From Bdellovibrionales bacterium (GTDB taxonomy: Bacteria; Bdellovibrionota; UBA1018; CAIMNF01), in the NCBI GenBank assembly GCA_947502835.1, contig CANNBJ010000002.1:248001-312000 (forward strand): 64,000 nt of DNA. Direction: 5' to 3'. Made by a program: the position numbers and the translations under genes. Below the pieces are notes generated by a model. It made no database searches, was not told where the DNA came from, and worked only from the letters and a program-made list of their open reading frames with translations. Shown here one piece after another: positions 41,000 through 49,675 of this stretch; positions within the stretch are counted from its first letter, which is position 1; each line of letters opens with the position of its first letter.

Positions 41000-42262
41000 A
41001 TGTCCATTCGGGAGAAGAACCTCGCGAGAATCAACAAAGCAGTCCTTCGCCACCATGAATCGAGGTCGGATTCCTCGGGAACCGGTGCACGATTCCGGGC
41101 TACCCTTCAGATGGTGCTCTCCATGTTGCACTATGAATTCGTGAAGAATGATGTGGCAATCCGGGCCCAATCCCTCTCTTACTTCACCTTGTTCTCGATC
41201 CTGCCCCTGATCGCGGGCATTTTTCTTGTCCTTGGGTTTTTTTCCCAGTGGGCCCCTGCTCAAAAAGAGTTTGAGGAATTGATGACGGGAGTGCTTGGAT
41301 CCATTCCTTCGGATCAGCGTGAAGTGCTCATGTCATACATTCTCCAGTTCAAGGACCAGTACCTTCAGAATCTTTCCCAAAAGAGCGGCAGTATCGGCGT
41401 GTTTGCGATCCTGGTTCTTCTTTGGATCGGGGCAAGGGTCTATTTCAACGTCGAATCCCTGATGAACCGCATTTGGTCCGTCCGTGCGGAAAGGCCATGG
41501 TTTGAGCGGATCAAGAACTTCATTGTGACCATGGTGTTTCTCCCCCTGATCTATGCTCTTGTGATCTCCCTTCCCCGCATCGTTGAGCACCTTGGGAACC
41601 ACCATGTCGGATTGTTTCTTGACCAGGGGCTCTTGATTCTTGTCATCTTTGCAACCCTTCTTGCGCTTCTGAAAGGGTTTCCGAACACAGAGGTATCGTG
41701 GAAAAGCTCCCTATCGGGTGCTTTTGCGGGAACCCTCGGATATGCCCTCGCGAACACATTTCTGCGGATCTATTTTCGTCTCGGGACGGATACGGCATAC
41801 GGGAAGGCTGGTGTACTTCCGGTTTTCGCGTTTTTCATCTACGTGGGCTGGTTGATCTTTATTTTTTCAGTGGAGGTGAGTCTCCTGGTGCAGCGGGGGC
41901 CGCAGATGTTGGAGCGGAGATTGCCTGCCACAACACTCGGATCGGCGTTGGTCCTTGAAAAAGTCCTGAAGTTTCTCGAACAGCGATTTGAAAGGGGGGA
42001 TGGTCCGCAACAAGTGCAATCGATCTGTGAATCCCTCCGGATGGGTGAAGGAACGATTGGAGTTGCGCTGGAATATCTCGAAAGAAAATCCTGTGTCACC
42101 CGGGTGCGGCCGGCTCGGGGGAATGAGGGCGAACTCTTCCAGGTGTCCAGGATTCTCCCGGAGGAGGACCTCTCGAACCTCTTGCGCGAACACCTCCAAA
42201 CGGCGAGGATTTCGCGTCACTTTGATGTCGAAGGCCTCCTTCAGCGTCTCCGCGCTCCCTGA
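41000..42262 (+). CDS. YihY/BrkB-family membrane protein with C-terminal winged-helix-like domain
   Basis: The 420-residue protein has about six transmembrane helices (for example FTLFSILPLLIGAGIF-like FSILPLIAGIFLVLGFFSQ and FAFFIYVGWLIFIFSVEVSLL), preceded by the family motif VKNDVAIRAQSLSYFTLFS. After residue about 310 a soluble domain resembles a winged helix (VQSICESLRMGEGTIGVALE). Such an added domain is found in many deltaproteobacterial YihY proteins. The function of YihY is not settled; it is not RNase BN. It starts at the ATG at 41000. Confidence 0.9.
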   Translation: MSIREKNLARINKAVLRHHESRSDSSGTGARFRATLQMVLSMLHYEFVKNDVAIRAQSLSYFTLFSILPLIAGIFLVLGFFSQWAPAQKEFEELMTGVLGSIPSDQREVLMSYILQFKDQYLQNLSQKSGSIGVFAILVLLWIGARVYFNVESLMNRIWSVRAERPWFERIKNFIVTMVFLPLIYALVISLPRIVEHLGNHHVGLFLDQGLLILVIFATLLALLKGFPNTEVSWKSSLSGAFAGTLGYALANTFLRIYFRLGTDTAYGKAGVLPVFAFFIYVGWLIFIFSVEVSLLVQRGPQMLERRLPATTLGSALVLEKVLKFLEQRFERGDGPQQVQSICESLRMGEGTIGVALEYLERKSCVTRVRPARGNEGELFQVSRILPEEDLSNLLREHLQTARISRHFDVEGLLQRLRAP

Positions 42263-42311
42263 ATCCATCACGTCGGGTGTGTCAAAAAATACACATCTCA
42301 CATTTTCAAAA

Positions 42312-42361
42312 TTGATTGTGTACCATTGTAAAGGTTTAAAAAACCCGCCATGAGGGCGGGT
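42312..42361 (+). promoter_or_regulatory. Promoter and leader hairpin of the zinc-less dksA-like gene
   Basis: TTGATT (42312-42317) and TTTAAA (42335-42340) are spaced 17 bases apart. Immediately after it ACCCGCC (42343-42349) pairs with GGCGGGT (42355-42361). The hairpin would sit at the mRNA 5' end and just before the AAGGAG ribosome site. The spacing resembles the 39204-39263 element. Confidence 0.4.
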
Positions 42362-42378
42362 GCGAAGGAGTTGGAATC

Positions 42379-42753
42379 ATGGGACAGAACCAAAAAAAGC
42401 TGTTTGAAGAGTGCAAGGTGAAACTCTTGAAAGCACGAGAGGAAACCTTGAACGGGTTGAAATCGCTCGATCCTTCGCTTGCGACCGAGATGGTGGGCGA
42501 CGAAGCGGATCTGGCATCGGCGCACATCAGCCAAACGCAAGCACTCAACCAGAGGGACAAACTCCTGTACAAGATCAAGGAGATTGACGAGGCATTGGCG
42601 CGGATGGAAAATGGCAGCTACGGGATCTGCGAAGAAACCGGCGAAAACATCGAAGAAAAGCGCTTGATCGCGATCCCTTGGACCCGCCTCAGTCTGGAGG
42701 GGGCCGAAGTTCGCGAGCGCGAGCAAAAGCGATACGATCAGAAGCTCGCCTGA
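42379..42753 (+). CDS. DksA/TraR-family protein lacking the zinc-finger cysteines (DksA2-like)
   Basis: The 124-residue protein has the DksA layout: a coiled coil with the tip motif DEADLA (residues 41-46, matching the DxxDxA that enters RNA polymerase's secondary channel), then a small globular domain GSYGICEETGENIEEKRLI. Only one of four zinc Cys remains: Cys84, with Thr87, Ser105 and Gly108 replacing the others. Zinc-independent DksA2 of Pseudomonas shows the same kind of change and works when zinc is scarce. A ppGpp-linked transcription role is likely. A strong AAGGAG precedes the ATG. Confidence 0.85.
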   Translation: MGQNQKKLFEECKVKLLKAREETLNGLKSLDPSLATEMVGDEADLASAHISQTQALNQRDKLLYKIKEIDEALARMENGSYGICEETGENIEEKRLIAIPWTRLSLEGAEVREREQKRYDQKLA

Positions 42754-42810
42754 TTCCCTCGCCTCTGATTTGAGTTGCCTACTCGCGGGGTTTGTATTTA
42801 CGATCCCCCC

Positions 42811-43419
42811 ATGTCCCTATTGACCAATCCTGCCTTGAAGAAGTTCTTCTCCGGACGGCGCCGTTTCCAGTTGGCGTGGGTGTTCGCCGTTTTCCTGATT
42901 TTCAGCGCACGACAGTATCCGTCGATTCCCGGAATCATTCTGTGCTTTGCGGGAGCGACGCTGCGGTTTATGGCGAGCGGTTATCTCAGGAAAGAGGCGA
43001 AACTCGCAGTGGGGGGGCCTTACGCGCACACACGGAACCCGCTGTATCTCGGGACCTTCCTGATGGCTCTCGGGGCAACTCTCAGTGTGGGTGCCTATGG
43101 ACTGACCGCGATCATGGCGGTCGTGTTTTTCCTGAATTACCACTATGTCATTCAACATGAAGAGGCCAAGTTGCCTTCTTATTTCGGCGAGGCATACCAT
43201 CAGTATTGCAACCTGGTTCCAAGGTTTCTGCCAAGGTGGACTTCTCCCGAACGAAGCGAACTTCAGAGAATCAATCCGGCGCCGGAAGTGTATCGTTTTT
43301 CCATGAGCCTTGCGAATCAGAATCGTGCATTCGAGGCCTACGCTTCGTTTGTTGCCCTGATCGCCGGCATGGCGGTTCTCGTGTTGATCAAAACCAGGCT
43401 CGGATTCCTCTACTTGTAG
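42811..43419 (+). CDS. ICMT/PEMT-like membrane methyltransferase
   Basis: The 202-residue integral membrane protein has the motif GGPYAHTRNPLYLGTFLMALG, typical of the isoprenylcysteine/phospholipid methyltransferase superfamily, with EEAKLPSYFGEAYHQYCNLV further on that contacts SAM. Bacterial members methylate lipids or small molecules; the substrate here is unknown. I start at the ATG at 42811 (MSLLTNP); a TTG at 42775 would add a dozen residues. No strong ribosome site is visible. It converges with and overlaps the next gene by 10 bases. Confidence 0.82.
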   Translation: MSLLTNPALKKFFSGRRRFQLAWVFAVFLIFSARQYPSIPGIILCFAGATLRFMASGYLRKEAKLAVGGPYAHTRNPLYLGTFLMALGATLSVGAYGLTAIMAVVFFLNYHYVIQHEEAKLPSYFGEAYHQYCNLVPRFLPRWTSPERSELQRINPAPEVYRFSMSLANQNRAFEAYASFVALIAGMAVLVLIKTRLGFLYL

Positions 43420-44444
43420 AGGATTGGCTGGATCTCAAGATAGATGATCTTGAAAATGGATGCCAACGGAACAGCCACCAGCATTCCCGCGACGCCGTAG
43501 ATTTCTTGTCCGACGGCCACCGAAAGCAGGAGCGTGAGAGGAGTCAGGTTGACAATCTTCGCAACAAAAACCGGGAAGATCAGGAAGTTGTCGATCAGGT
43601 TTACGATCAGAAGCAGGATCACTGCCGGCCAGAAAAGATGCTGATGGGTTGAGGAAAAGGCGAAGATCAGCAGGGGGGGCGCGGCTCCGAGAATAGGGCC
43701 CAAGTACGGGATGAAGTTCAGCAGGCCTCCAATCAGGGCGAAAAGTCCCGGATAGGGAGCTTTCAGAACAATCATGCCGAGATAAGTCATCAACCCGAAA
43801 AGTGCCGCCTCAAGGAGTTTGGCCCGAAGAAAAGTTCCCAAAGCCGTAGTGATTTTTCTGATCACGGATGTCGCGGTTCTGGAGAATCGTTTTGGAATCA
43901 ATTGAAGATAGAGACGCATGAATGTGTCGCCATCCTTCAACAGGAAGAACGAAAATACGGGCACCAGAAGTGCTGCTGATGCGAGATTTCCGAGGATTGC
44001 CGGAATGTGTGTCAGGGCCCAGCTCCGGATCTGGGTCAGCCACTGGTTGATTGAAAGATAGGAGCCGAGGTTGACTTCGATTCCCAGATGCTCCTTGAGA
44101 CGTGCTTCGATCTCACCGACTTTGTTCAGGACGGAGTCGCTCAGCGCGGGTAGAGAGTCAATGAAGCCTGACCATTGCAAAGAAATGACCTGAATCAAGC
44201 GTGTGACGCCGAAAAGAAAAAAAATGCTGAGAAACGCGTAGAGAAGAAGAATGCCCAATAGCCTTGGAATTTTTTTTGTTTCAAGAAATTGGATCACTGG
44301 ATTGAGAATCAAAACATTCAGGAGCGTGAGAAGTGTCACGGCACGAATAGATGGCGGATAAAGCAGCACCAAAAGCAGGAAGGCCGTGATCGCAAAGAGA
44401 AACGTGGTCTGCAGCTTCTCTCGTGGCCTCGATTCAGAAGTCAT
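43410..44444 (-). CDS. AI-2E/PerM-family membrane permease
   Basis: The 344-residue protein has about eight transmembrane helices in the PerM layout: an N-terminal pair (FLFAITAFLLLVLLYPP), a long amphipathic middle region (VNLGSYLSINQWLTQIR) and a C-terminal set with GLLNFIPYLGPILGAAPPLL and LVAVPLASIFKIIYLEIQP. Some members move AI-2 or act as Na+/H+ antiporters; substrate here is unknown. I start at 44444 (MTSESRPREK); an upstream start at 44489 is less likely. It overlaps the convergent methyltransferase gene by 10 bases. Confidence 0.9.
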   Translation of the reverse strand: MTSESRPREKLQTTFLFAITAFLLLVLLYPPSIRAVTLLTLLNVLILNPVIQFLETKKIPRLLGILLLYAFLSIFFLFGVTRLIQVISLQWSGFIDSLPALSDSVLNKVGEIEARLKEHLGIEVNLGSYLSINQWLTQIRSWALTHIPAILGNLASAALLVPVFSFFLLKDGDTFMRLYLQLIPKRFSRTATSVIRKITTALGTFLRAKLLEAALFGLMTYLGMIVLKAPYPGLFALIGGLLNFIPYLGPILGAAPPLLIFAFSSTHQHLFWPAVILLLIVNLIDNFLIFPVFVAKIVNLTPLTLLLSVAVGQEIYGVAGMLVAVPLASIFKIIYLEIQPILYK

Positions 44445-44458
44445 GATGTTTGGTGAGA

Positions 44459-44686
44459 TTACTGAGCAAGGCTTTGGCAGCCAACCCACGTCTTGTCATA
44501 ACCGGGTGCACATTGAGGAGCCTTGGTGATGTCAGTGGGAGCAACTGCAGGGATCACGGGCTTGTAACGGCTGGAGGCGCCCATGAGTGCGTTCTCCGCC
44601 ATATCCACGAAGAAAACCGCAAGAATCACTGCGGCCGCGGCAAGCATTAGTCCAACAATTGTAAGTCCCTTTACCTGTGTGTTCAT
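44459..44686 (-). CDS. Small single-helix membrane protein
   Basis: The 75-residue product, if started at the ATG at 44686, has one transmembrane helix (GLTIVGLMLAAAAVILAVFF) and a short C-terminal tail with two Cys (CAPGYDKTWVGC) that could form a disulfide in the periplasm. It lies directly upstream of the permease on the same strand, 14 bases from its start. No ribosome site is obvious. It could be a small subunit or unrelated; confidence is limited by size. Confidence 0.45.
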   Translation of the reverse strand: MNTQVKGLTIVGLMLAAAAVILAVFFVDMAENALMGASSRYKPVIPAVAPTDITKAPQCAPGYDKTWVGCQSLAQ

Positions 44687-44829
44687 GATGGAATCCATGT
44701 AGCACAGCTTAGCGGAAACAGGCACCATCGTCGAAAAATAAAATGAATTTCGTTGAAAAACTCTCTAGAGTACGAATCCCGTTGGGAAACGACACGCTTG
44801 ATGATAATATCCGACGCGCCAAGTCGATT

Positions 44830-46374
44830 ATGAAACTTTTTCAAAATTCCCTGACCCCATTGGTTTTGGTGTGCCTCTGCAGTTCCCCTGTTTTTGCGGC
44901 ATCTTCGCTTTGGACCAATGACGGCGCCGAGGAATCCATTTCGGGCCTGACTCCGCCTGGAGCCTTGGGAACAAATTCCGCACCCGGGGTTTCCTGGCAG
45001 GAGTATTTCAAAAAAAATCAACGCCTGAAAAACATGAATCTTGGGCTTCGTTTTGGCGGGAACCAGACGCTCTCCCGAAATGAAAGTCAATTGATGCTTC
45101 CCGCATCCTTGGCAAAAATCTTCACGGCAGCCGCAGCCCTCAAGTTTCTCGGTCCGCACTACCGGTTTGAAAATTCCTTTTCCGCTACCTTGGATCACGG
45201 GGACTTTACGGTTCGAAACCCGGTTTTCAGGGTTTCCGGTGATCCTACTTGGGGTCACGAGGCATTTGAGGGTGGCCTCGAAACAACGAAGGAAAACCTG
45301 AGGTCGCGGTTGTCAAAAGTGCTGGACCTCCTCAGGGATCACACGATTCGGAGAGTCCAAGGTCCGATCCGTATCGAATCCCTGAGGCCGGAACTTGCCG
45401 GATATGTCCGTCCCAAGGGGTGGCGGGACTCATGGAAGCTTGAGTGCATGGCTGTGATGCAAACAGAGTTTCAGGCCAACGGGAATTGCGGCCGGTTTGT
45501 GATTCATTCCCTGGGGCGCTCCGGTTGGGTTACCGACGGGGTGAGTGTGCCCGTCCGAATGAGGCTCTCCAAATCCAAGGAGGGCTCCAATGGTGTCCGT
45601 GTGACCCCGGGTTTCGATGAGCGGGGGATGATTCGGGAGTATGTATTCACGGGTTATTTTTCAAAGGGACCTTTGGTTTTTGATTTGCCTGTTCACCAGG
45701 GAGCCGATTGGCTCAGGAATCTCTTTCTCGGCATGCTCAAGGATGCGGGAATCGAATACGACGAGGGGCCGCGGGAATCTTTTGATCACCAGAATTCCGA
45801 GGGGATCGAGGTGGATCTTTCCTCGCGTTCGATGTTGGAAATTCTCGAGCAAGCGGTCCCCTACAGTATCAACGGTGCAATGGATCGCATCTTTCTCGAG
45901 GTCGGGATGCACAATCAACAAGGCCTCTCCGTGGAATGGATGAACCGCATGATCGCGGACCTGGTCAGCAATGAAAACTTGACGGCAGGGATCGGGCTCC
46001 AGGACGGGAGCGGACTCAATCTTCACAATCGAATCCGTGCCGACCTTCTGTACGAATTTCTTTTGCGACTCCGGGGTGAGTCGTATTTCCGTGATCTATT
46101 TTCCTCCCTCGCTGTTGCCGGGAAATCGGGAACTCTTCTGAACCGCGCGACATTGGTCGCTTCGAGTCATACCTATGGAAGGATCCATGCGAAGACGGGC
46201 ACGCTCAACGGGATCACAAATCTAGCGGGATATTTCCTGTCGACTCCCGGCACCGAACCTGAGCCTTTTGTAGTGCTCAGCGAGTCGGATTTCACCGCCC
46301 CCGCGGCAAGGCCTTTGATTGATGGAATTGTTGTGAATTTTGCAGCTCAAAACTCGGAGAAAACTCGAAACTAA
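44830..46374 (+). CDS. dacB: D-alanyl-D-alanine carboxypeptidase/endopeptidase (PBP4, DacB)
   Basis: The 514-residue penicillin-binding protein has a signal peptide (LTPLVLVCLCSSPVFA) and all three active-site motifs: SxxK in LPASLAKIFTAA (Ser93, Lys96), SxN in PYSINGAMDRIF and KTG in HAKTGTLNGITN. PBP4 trims cross-links in peptidoglycan in the periplasm. I start at 44830, where the signal peptide begins; an ORF start at 44743 would precede it. The ribosome site is weak. It is followed after about 50 bases by the PEP carboxykinase gene. Confidence 0.94.
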   Translation: MKLFQNSLTPLVLVCLCSSPVFAASSLWTNDGAEESISGLTPPGALGTNSAPGVSWQEYFKKNQRLKNMNLGLRFGGNQTLSRNESQLMLPASLAKIFTAAAALKFLGPHYRFENSFSATLDHGDFTVRNPVFRVSGDPTWGHEAFEGGLETTKENLRSRLSKVLDLLRDHTIRRVQGPIRIESLRPELAGYVRPKGWRDSWKLECMAVMQTEFQANGNCGRFVIHSLGRSGWVTDGVSVPVRMRLSKSKEGSNGVRVTPGFDERGMIREYVFTGYFSKGPLVFDLPVHQGADWLRNLFLGMLKDAGIEYDEGPRESFDHQNSEGIEVDLSSRSMLEILEQAVPYSINGAMDRIFLEVGMHNQQGLSVEWMNRMIADLVSNENLTAGIGLQDGSGLNLHNRIRADLLYEFLLRLRGESYFRDLFSSLAVAGKSGTLLNRATLVASSHTYGRIHAKTGTLNGITNLAGYFLSTPGTEPEPFVVLSESDFTAPAARPLIDGIVVNFAAQNSEKTRN

Positions 46375-46422
46375 ACCGAACACCGGTTGACAAAAATGCC
46401 AAAAGAAAGTGACGTTAATACC

Positions 46423-48297
46423 ATGAAAATCCAGAACATCAGATTCCCGGAATACCTGAAAAATGAAACCCTCAAGAGATGGGTCTCGGAAACGGCAGCT
46501 CTCGTTGAGCCCGAAGAGGTTTATTTCTGTGACGGGTCCGATGAGGAATACGGCAGGCTCTGTGACGGGATGGTCGCCTCTGGAATGCTGAAACGGTTGA
46601 ATGAGTCCAAGCGTCCCGGCAGTTTTCTTGCCCTTTCGGACCCCTCCGATGTGGCGAGGGTCGAGGATCGAACCTACGTGTGTACCCGCAATCATGAGGA
46701 CGCGGGACCCAACAACAACTGGATGGATCCGGTGGAGATGAAAAAAACTCTTCAGCCTTTGCTCAAGGGATGCATGCGCGGAAGAACTATGTATGTGATT
46801 CCATTCAGCATGGGTCCGATCGGTTCACCCATTTCCCAGATCGGTGTCGAGATCTCAGACTCTCCTTACGTGGTTGTGAACATGCGAATCATGACCCGAA
46901 TGGGTCGCAAGGTTTTGGATGTTCTCGGGGATCGGGCGGATTTTGTCCACTGCCTCCATACAGTGGGCGCGCCCCTCGAAGCAGGACAAGGGGACGCGAG
47001 CTGGCCTTGCAACAAAGAGGTCAAATACATCACACACTTTCCAGAGGACAAAACAATCATTTCCTACGGAAGCGGATACGGAGGGAATGCGCTTCTCGGG
47101 AAGAAGTGTTTTGCGCTCCGGATCGCATCCTTCATGGGGCGCCAGGAGGGATGGCTTGCAGAACACATGCTCATTCTGGGTGCGGAAAACCCGAAGGGCG
47201 AGAAGACCTATGTTGCTGCAGCATTCCCGAGCGCGTGCGGGAAAACCAATTTTGCAATGTTGATTCCGCCAAAGGCACTGAATGGATGGAAAATCACCAC
47301 CATCGGCGATGACATTGCGTGGATCAAGCCAGGGAAAGATGGCAGGCTTTATGCGATCAATCCGGAGGCGGGATACTTCGGTGTTGCTCCCGGCACATCG
47401 CTGCGAACCAATGAGAACGCGATCAAGACGATTTCAAGGAATACCATCTTCACCAATGTCGCTCTGACTGAAGACGGGGACGTGTGGTGGGAAGGCTTGA
47501 GTGATCAACCGCCGGCAAAGCTTACGGACTGGCAGGGAAATCCGTGGACTCCTGAGATCGGAAAGGAAACTGGAAAAAAGGCTGCCCATCCGAACGCACG
47601 TTTCACGGCGCCGGCGAGCCAGTGCCCTTCCATTGATGCAAATTGGGAAAACCCGGAAGGAGTGCCGATCAGTGCATTTATTTTCGGTGGAAGAAGAGGC
47701 ACCACGGTGCCTCTCGTGGTCGAGCCAAGGGATTGGGAGAACGGAGTCTACTGGGCGGCGACCATCGGCTCGGAGACGACCGCTGCGGCTGCAGGCGCTG
47801 TAGGTCAGGTTCGGCGTGATCCGTTTGCGATGCTTCCATTTTGCGGGTACCACATGGGCGATTATTTTCAGCACTGGCTGAACATGGGCAAAGCGTTGTC
47901 GCATCCTCCGCGCATTTTTGGCGTGAACTGGTTCCGGAAAGGGCCGGATGGAAAGTTCATGTGGCCCGGTTACGGTGAAAACATGCGGGTTCTGGAGTGG
48001 ATCATTGGCCGCGTGAAGGGGGTTTCCAAAGGCAAGGAGACCGAGATCGGTACGATCCCGAACTATTCCGACTTGAATTGGAATGGAATGGAAATGAGCG
48101 AACTCCAGTTTGAGTCCGTTTCACGGATCGATCGGGACGAGTGGCTCCAGGAGCTCGAACTCCAAAGTGAGTTGATTGCGAAATTAAACAGCAGGATTCC
48201 AAAACGGTTCCATGAAATCCACAAGACCCTCACCTCACGATTCGACACAAGGAACGGAGTGTTGAAGTCCGGCAGCGCCTCCTCGCTAATGCTCTGA
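46423..48297 (+). CDS. pckG: Phosphoenolpyruvate carboxykinase, GTP-dependent
   Basis: The 624-residue enzyme converts oxaloacetate and GTP to PEP and carbon dioxide, the first step of gluconeogenesis. It shows the family's substrate motif [18 protein letters not shown], the P-loop [12 protein letters not shown], the kinase-2 motif TIGDDIAW, and [16 protein letters not shown]. The length matches GTP-type enzymes (about 600). Possible starts are 46387 (TTG), 46396 and 46423; I take 46423 because it begins near the family's usual N-terminus. The 3' end overlaps the convergent hexapeptide gene by 12 bases. Confidence 0.95.
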   Translation: MKIQNIRFPEYLKNETLKRWVSETAALVEPEEVYFCDGSDEEYGRLCDGMVASGMLKRLNESKRPGSFLALSDPSDVARVEDRTYVCTRNHEDAGPNNNWMDPVEMKKTLQPLLKGCMRGRTMYVIPFSMGPIGSPISQIGVEISDSPYVVVNMRIMTRMGRKVLDVLGDRADFVHCLHTVGAPLEAGQGDASWPCNKEVKYITHFPEDKTIISYGSGYGGNALLGKKCFALRIASFMGRQEGWLAEHMLILGAENPKGEKTYVAAAFPSACGKTNFAMLIPPKALNGWKITTIGDDIAWIKPGKDGRLYAINPEAGYFGVAPGTSLRTNENAIKTISRNTIFTNVALTEDGDVWWEGLSDQPPAKLTDWQGNPWTPEIGKETGKKAAHPNARFTAPASQCPSIDANWENPEGVPISAFIFGGRRGTTVPLVVEPRDWENGVYWAATIGSETTAAAAGAVGQVRRDPFAMLPFCGYHMGDYFQHWLNMGKALSHPPRIFGVNWFRKGPDGKFMWPGYGENMRVLEWIIGRVKGVSKGKETEIGTIPNYSDLNWNGMEMSELQFESVSRIDRDEWLQELELQSELIAKLNSRIPKRFHEIHKTLTSRFDTRNGVLKSGSASSLML

Positions 48298-49077
48298 CCC
48301 GATTTCGATTTTTTTGGCAGGGATCCCGGCCCATGTTTCGCCGGCCGGAATCCGTGTCTTTGGAAGGACGACGGAGTTGGGAAGGACTTTGGCGCCTTCT
48401 CCGATCTCCGTATCAGCCATCACGATTGCGCGAAGTCCGATGGTCGCCCCTTTGCGGATCACAACCGGAGCGGTGATCAGGTAGCCGCGAACGGCATAGT
48501 GGGCAATGATCGTGGCCGAGCCTCCGATGGTGACCTCGTCCTCAAGGGTGATGAATCCCGGATCGCTGATATTGCTGGTATTCACCTCGGTGCGAATTCC
48601 AATCCTCATTCCCATGTTGCGATAAAAATAAACATTGAAGGGAGTAGGAGTGATCCAGTCGAGAAAAGCGTAGCGAACACAGTAGGTGAGAATATTGTGA
48701 GCGAACCAAGGGAATACCCGGGTGGAAAAATAGGGACCCCGGTAAGGCCGCAGACGGGTCAGAACGAATCGATTGGCGAGCGGAACGATCAGAATCGAAC
48801 AGAAACCGAAGGAAAAAAAGAAGGCAAAGAGCGTGAAGCCCCTAAGGAAAAGGGAGGGGAGCATCGGAAGGGAATCGCTGATCCGAAAGAGCCAGAGCCC
48901 GAACCCGATCCCGGGGGCTGCGGCCAAGCCGAGAAGGATTGCCACCAGAACGTAGATTCCGCCCAACGTGACGGATAAAATGGGTGCTTGATATCTTCGA
49001 AGCAGACGCTCGTACCAGCCCCTTGGTCCCTTGAACTCGGAGCCTTGTGGGTTGATGTCCTCTTTCTTTGGGTTCAT
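48286..49077 (-). CDS. Membrane-anchored left-handed beta-helix (hexapeptide) protein
   Basis: The 263-residue protein has two N-terminal transmembrane helices ([20 protein letters not shown] and [20 protein letters not shown]) and a C-terminal hexapeptide-repeat region: [35 protein letters not shown] and [20 protein letters not shown]. Such left-handed beta-helices are typical of acyltransferases, often acting on lipids or sugars. The catalytic His of many O-acyltransferases is not clearly seen. I start at the ATG at 49077. Target and partner genes are not evident. Confidence 0.82.
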   Translation of the reverse strand: MNPKKEDINPQGSEFKGPRGWYERLLRRYQAPILSVTLGGIYVLVAILLGLAAAPGIGFGLWLFRISDSLPMLPSLFLRGFTLFAFFFSFGFCSILIVPLANRFVLTRLRPYRGPYFSTRVFPWFAHNILTYCVRYAFLDWITPTPFNVYFYRNMGMRIGIRTEVNTSNISDPGFITLEDEVTIGGSATIIAHYAVRGYLITAPVVIRKGATIGLRAIVMADTEIGEGAKVLPNSVVLPKTRIPAGETWAGIPAKKIEIGSEH

Positions 49078-49194
49078 CAGCCCAATTCTACAAGGGAGGC
49101 CCCCGTTCGGCTTCAAAAAAGCGGGGTGATGTGAAAAATTCCCGAATGAATTCATTATCTTCGATTTAACCTCCCTGTATCTTGAACAATTAAC

Positions 49195-49222
49195 TCAAGT
49201 TTAGTCAAAGACCTGCCGATAG
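49195..49222 (+). promoter_or_regulatory. Candidate FliA (sigma-28) promoter
   Basis: TCAAGTTT (49195-49202) and GCCGATAG (49215-49222) match the sigma-28 consensus TAAAGTTT-N11-GCCGATAA at all but two positions, with a 12-base rather than 11-base spacer. It lies about 20 bases before the ATG of the 74-residue Cys protein, ahead of its AGGAGG site. FlgM in this window implies FliA is present. Confidence 0.55.
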
Positions 49223-49242
49223 GTTCCTCAGGAGGATTCATC

Positions 49243-49467
49243 ATGGGAAAAGGTAAGAAACCGGAAATGGAAGCAGTGGGGGCGGAAGGTTGCAAATGCG
49301 GAGGCTGCAAGCGGCCGCAATTCAGATTTACGTTCTGTTCCGAACACTATGATTGGTTCAAGTTCGGATTGATCACCAAAGCCGGTCAAAAAGTCACTGA
49401 CTTCGACAAAAAATTCGACCACTTCATGGCCTATCAGGAGCGCATGAAGACTTCAAAGGCAGCCTGA
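49243..49467 (+). CDS. Small Cys-rich, probably zinc-binding protein
   Basis: The 74-residue cytoplasmic protein has a cluster Cys17, Cys19, Cys22, Cys32 and His35 (CKCGGCKRPQF then FCSEHYDWF) that looks like a small zinc knuckle. A helix follows with VTDFDKKFDHFMAYQERM. It has a strong ribosome site AGGAGG and a FliA-like promoter upstream, suggesting expression with late flagellar genes. I recognise no named family. Its short size and clean start signals support it as a genuine gene. Confidence 0.82.
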   Translation: MGKGKKPEMEAVGAEGCKCGGCKRPQFRFTFCSEHYDWFKFGLITKAGQKVTDFDKKFDHFMAYQERMKTSKAA

Positions 49468-49551
49468 ACAATTTTGTCCCTGTGCGAGTTCCAGGAGGTG
49501 GGCGCGCAGGGAAGCCGGATTTGGGTCCCCTTACCCCGGACCCGAAAAGAT

Positions 49552-49579
49552 GTCCCGTCAGGAGTTCCTGAAACGGGAC
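49552..49579. other. Nested palindromic hairpin upstream of the hydrolase gene
   Basis: GTCCCGT (49552-49558) pairs with ACGGGAC (49573-49579), and the interior CAGGA pairs with TCCTG. It lies in the 208-base gap before the alpha/beta hydrolase. No U run follows, so it is not a clear terminator. Confidence 0.5.
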
Positions 49580-49614
49580 AGCAAGGCTGTACCCACCACC
49601 TCCTCAGAGCGGAG

Positions 49615-49649
49615 GCCCGGGAGACACGAAAGTTTCGTGTCTTTCGGGC
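49615..49649. other. Second long hairpin upstream of the hydrolase gene
   Basis: GACACGAAA (49623-49631) and TTTCGTGTC (49633-49641) form a near-perfect palindrome. It is extended by GCCCG/CGGGC at 49615-49619 and 49645-49649 across a 3x3 internal loop. Only GTATTTTA follows, a weak tail. It may end the Cys-protein transcript or act as a regulatory or repeat element. Confidence 0.5.
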
Positions 49650-49675
49650 TCTCCGTATTTTACACTGGTCACCAT

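Noticed and set aside
42335-42361. Hairpin followed by a T run on the minus strand, resembling a minus-strand terminator
   Set aside because: No minus-strand gene ends there; the genes on both sides are plus-strand, so the hairpin is better read as a 5' leader structure of the DksA-like gene.
46387-46420. TTGACA followed by TTAATA before pckG as a promoter
   Set aside because: The boxes are 22 bases apart, outside the normal 16-18 spacing, and the second box abuts the ATG at 46423.
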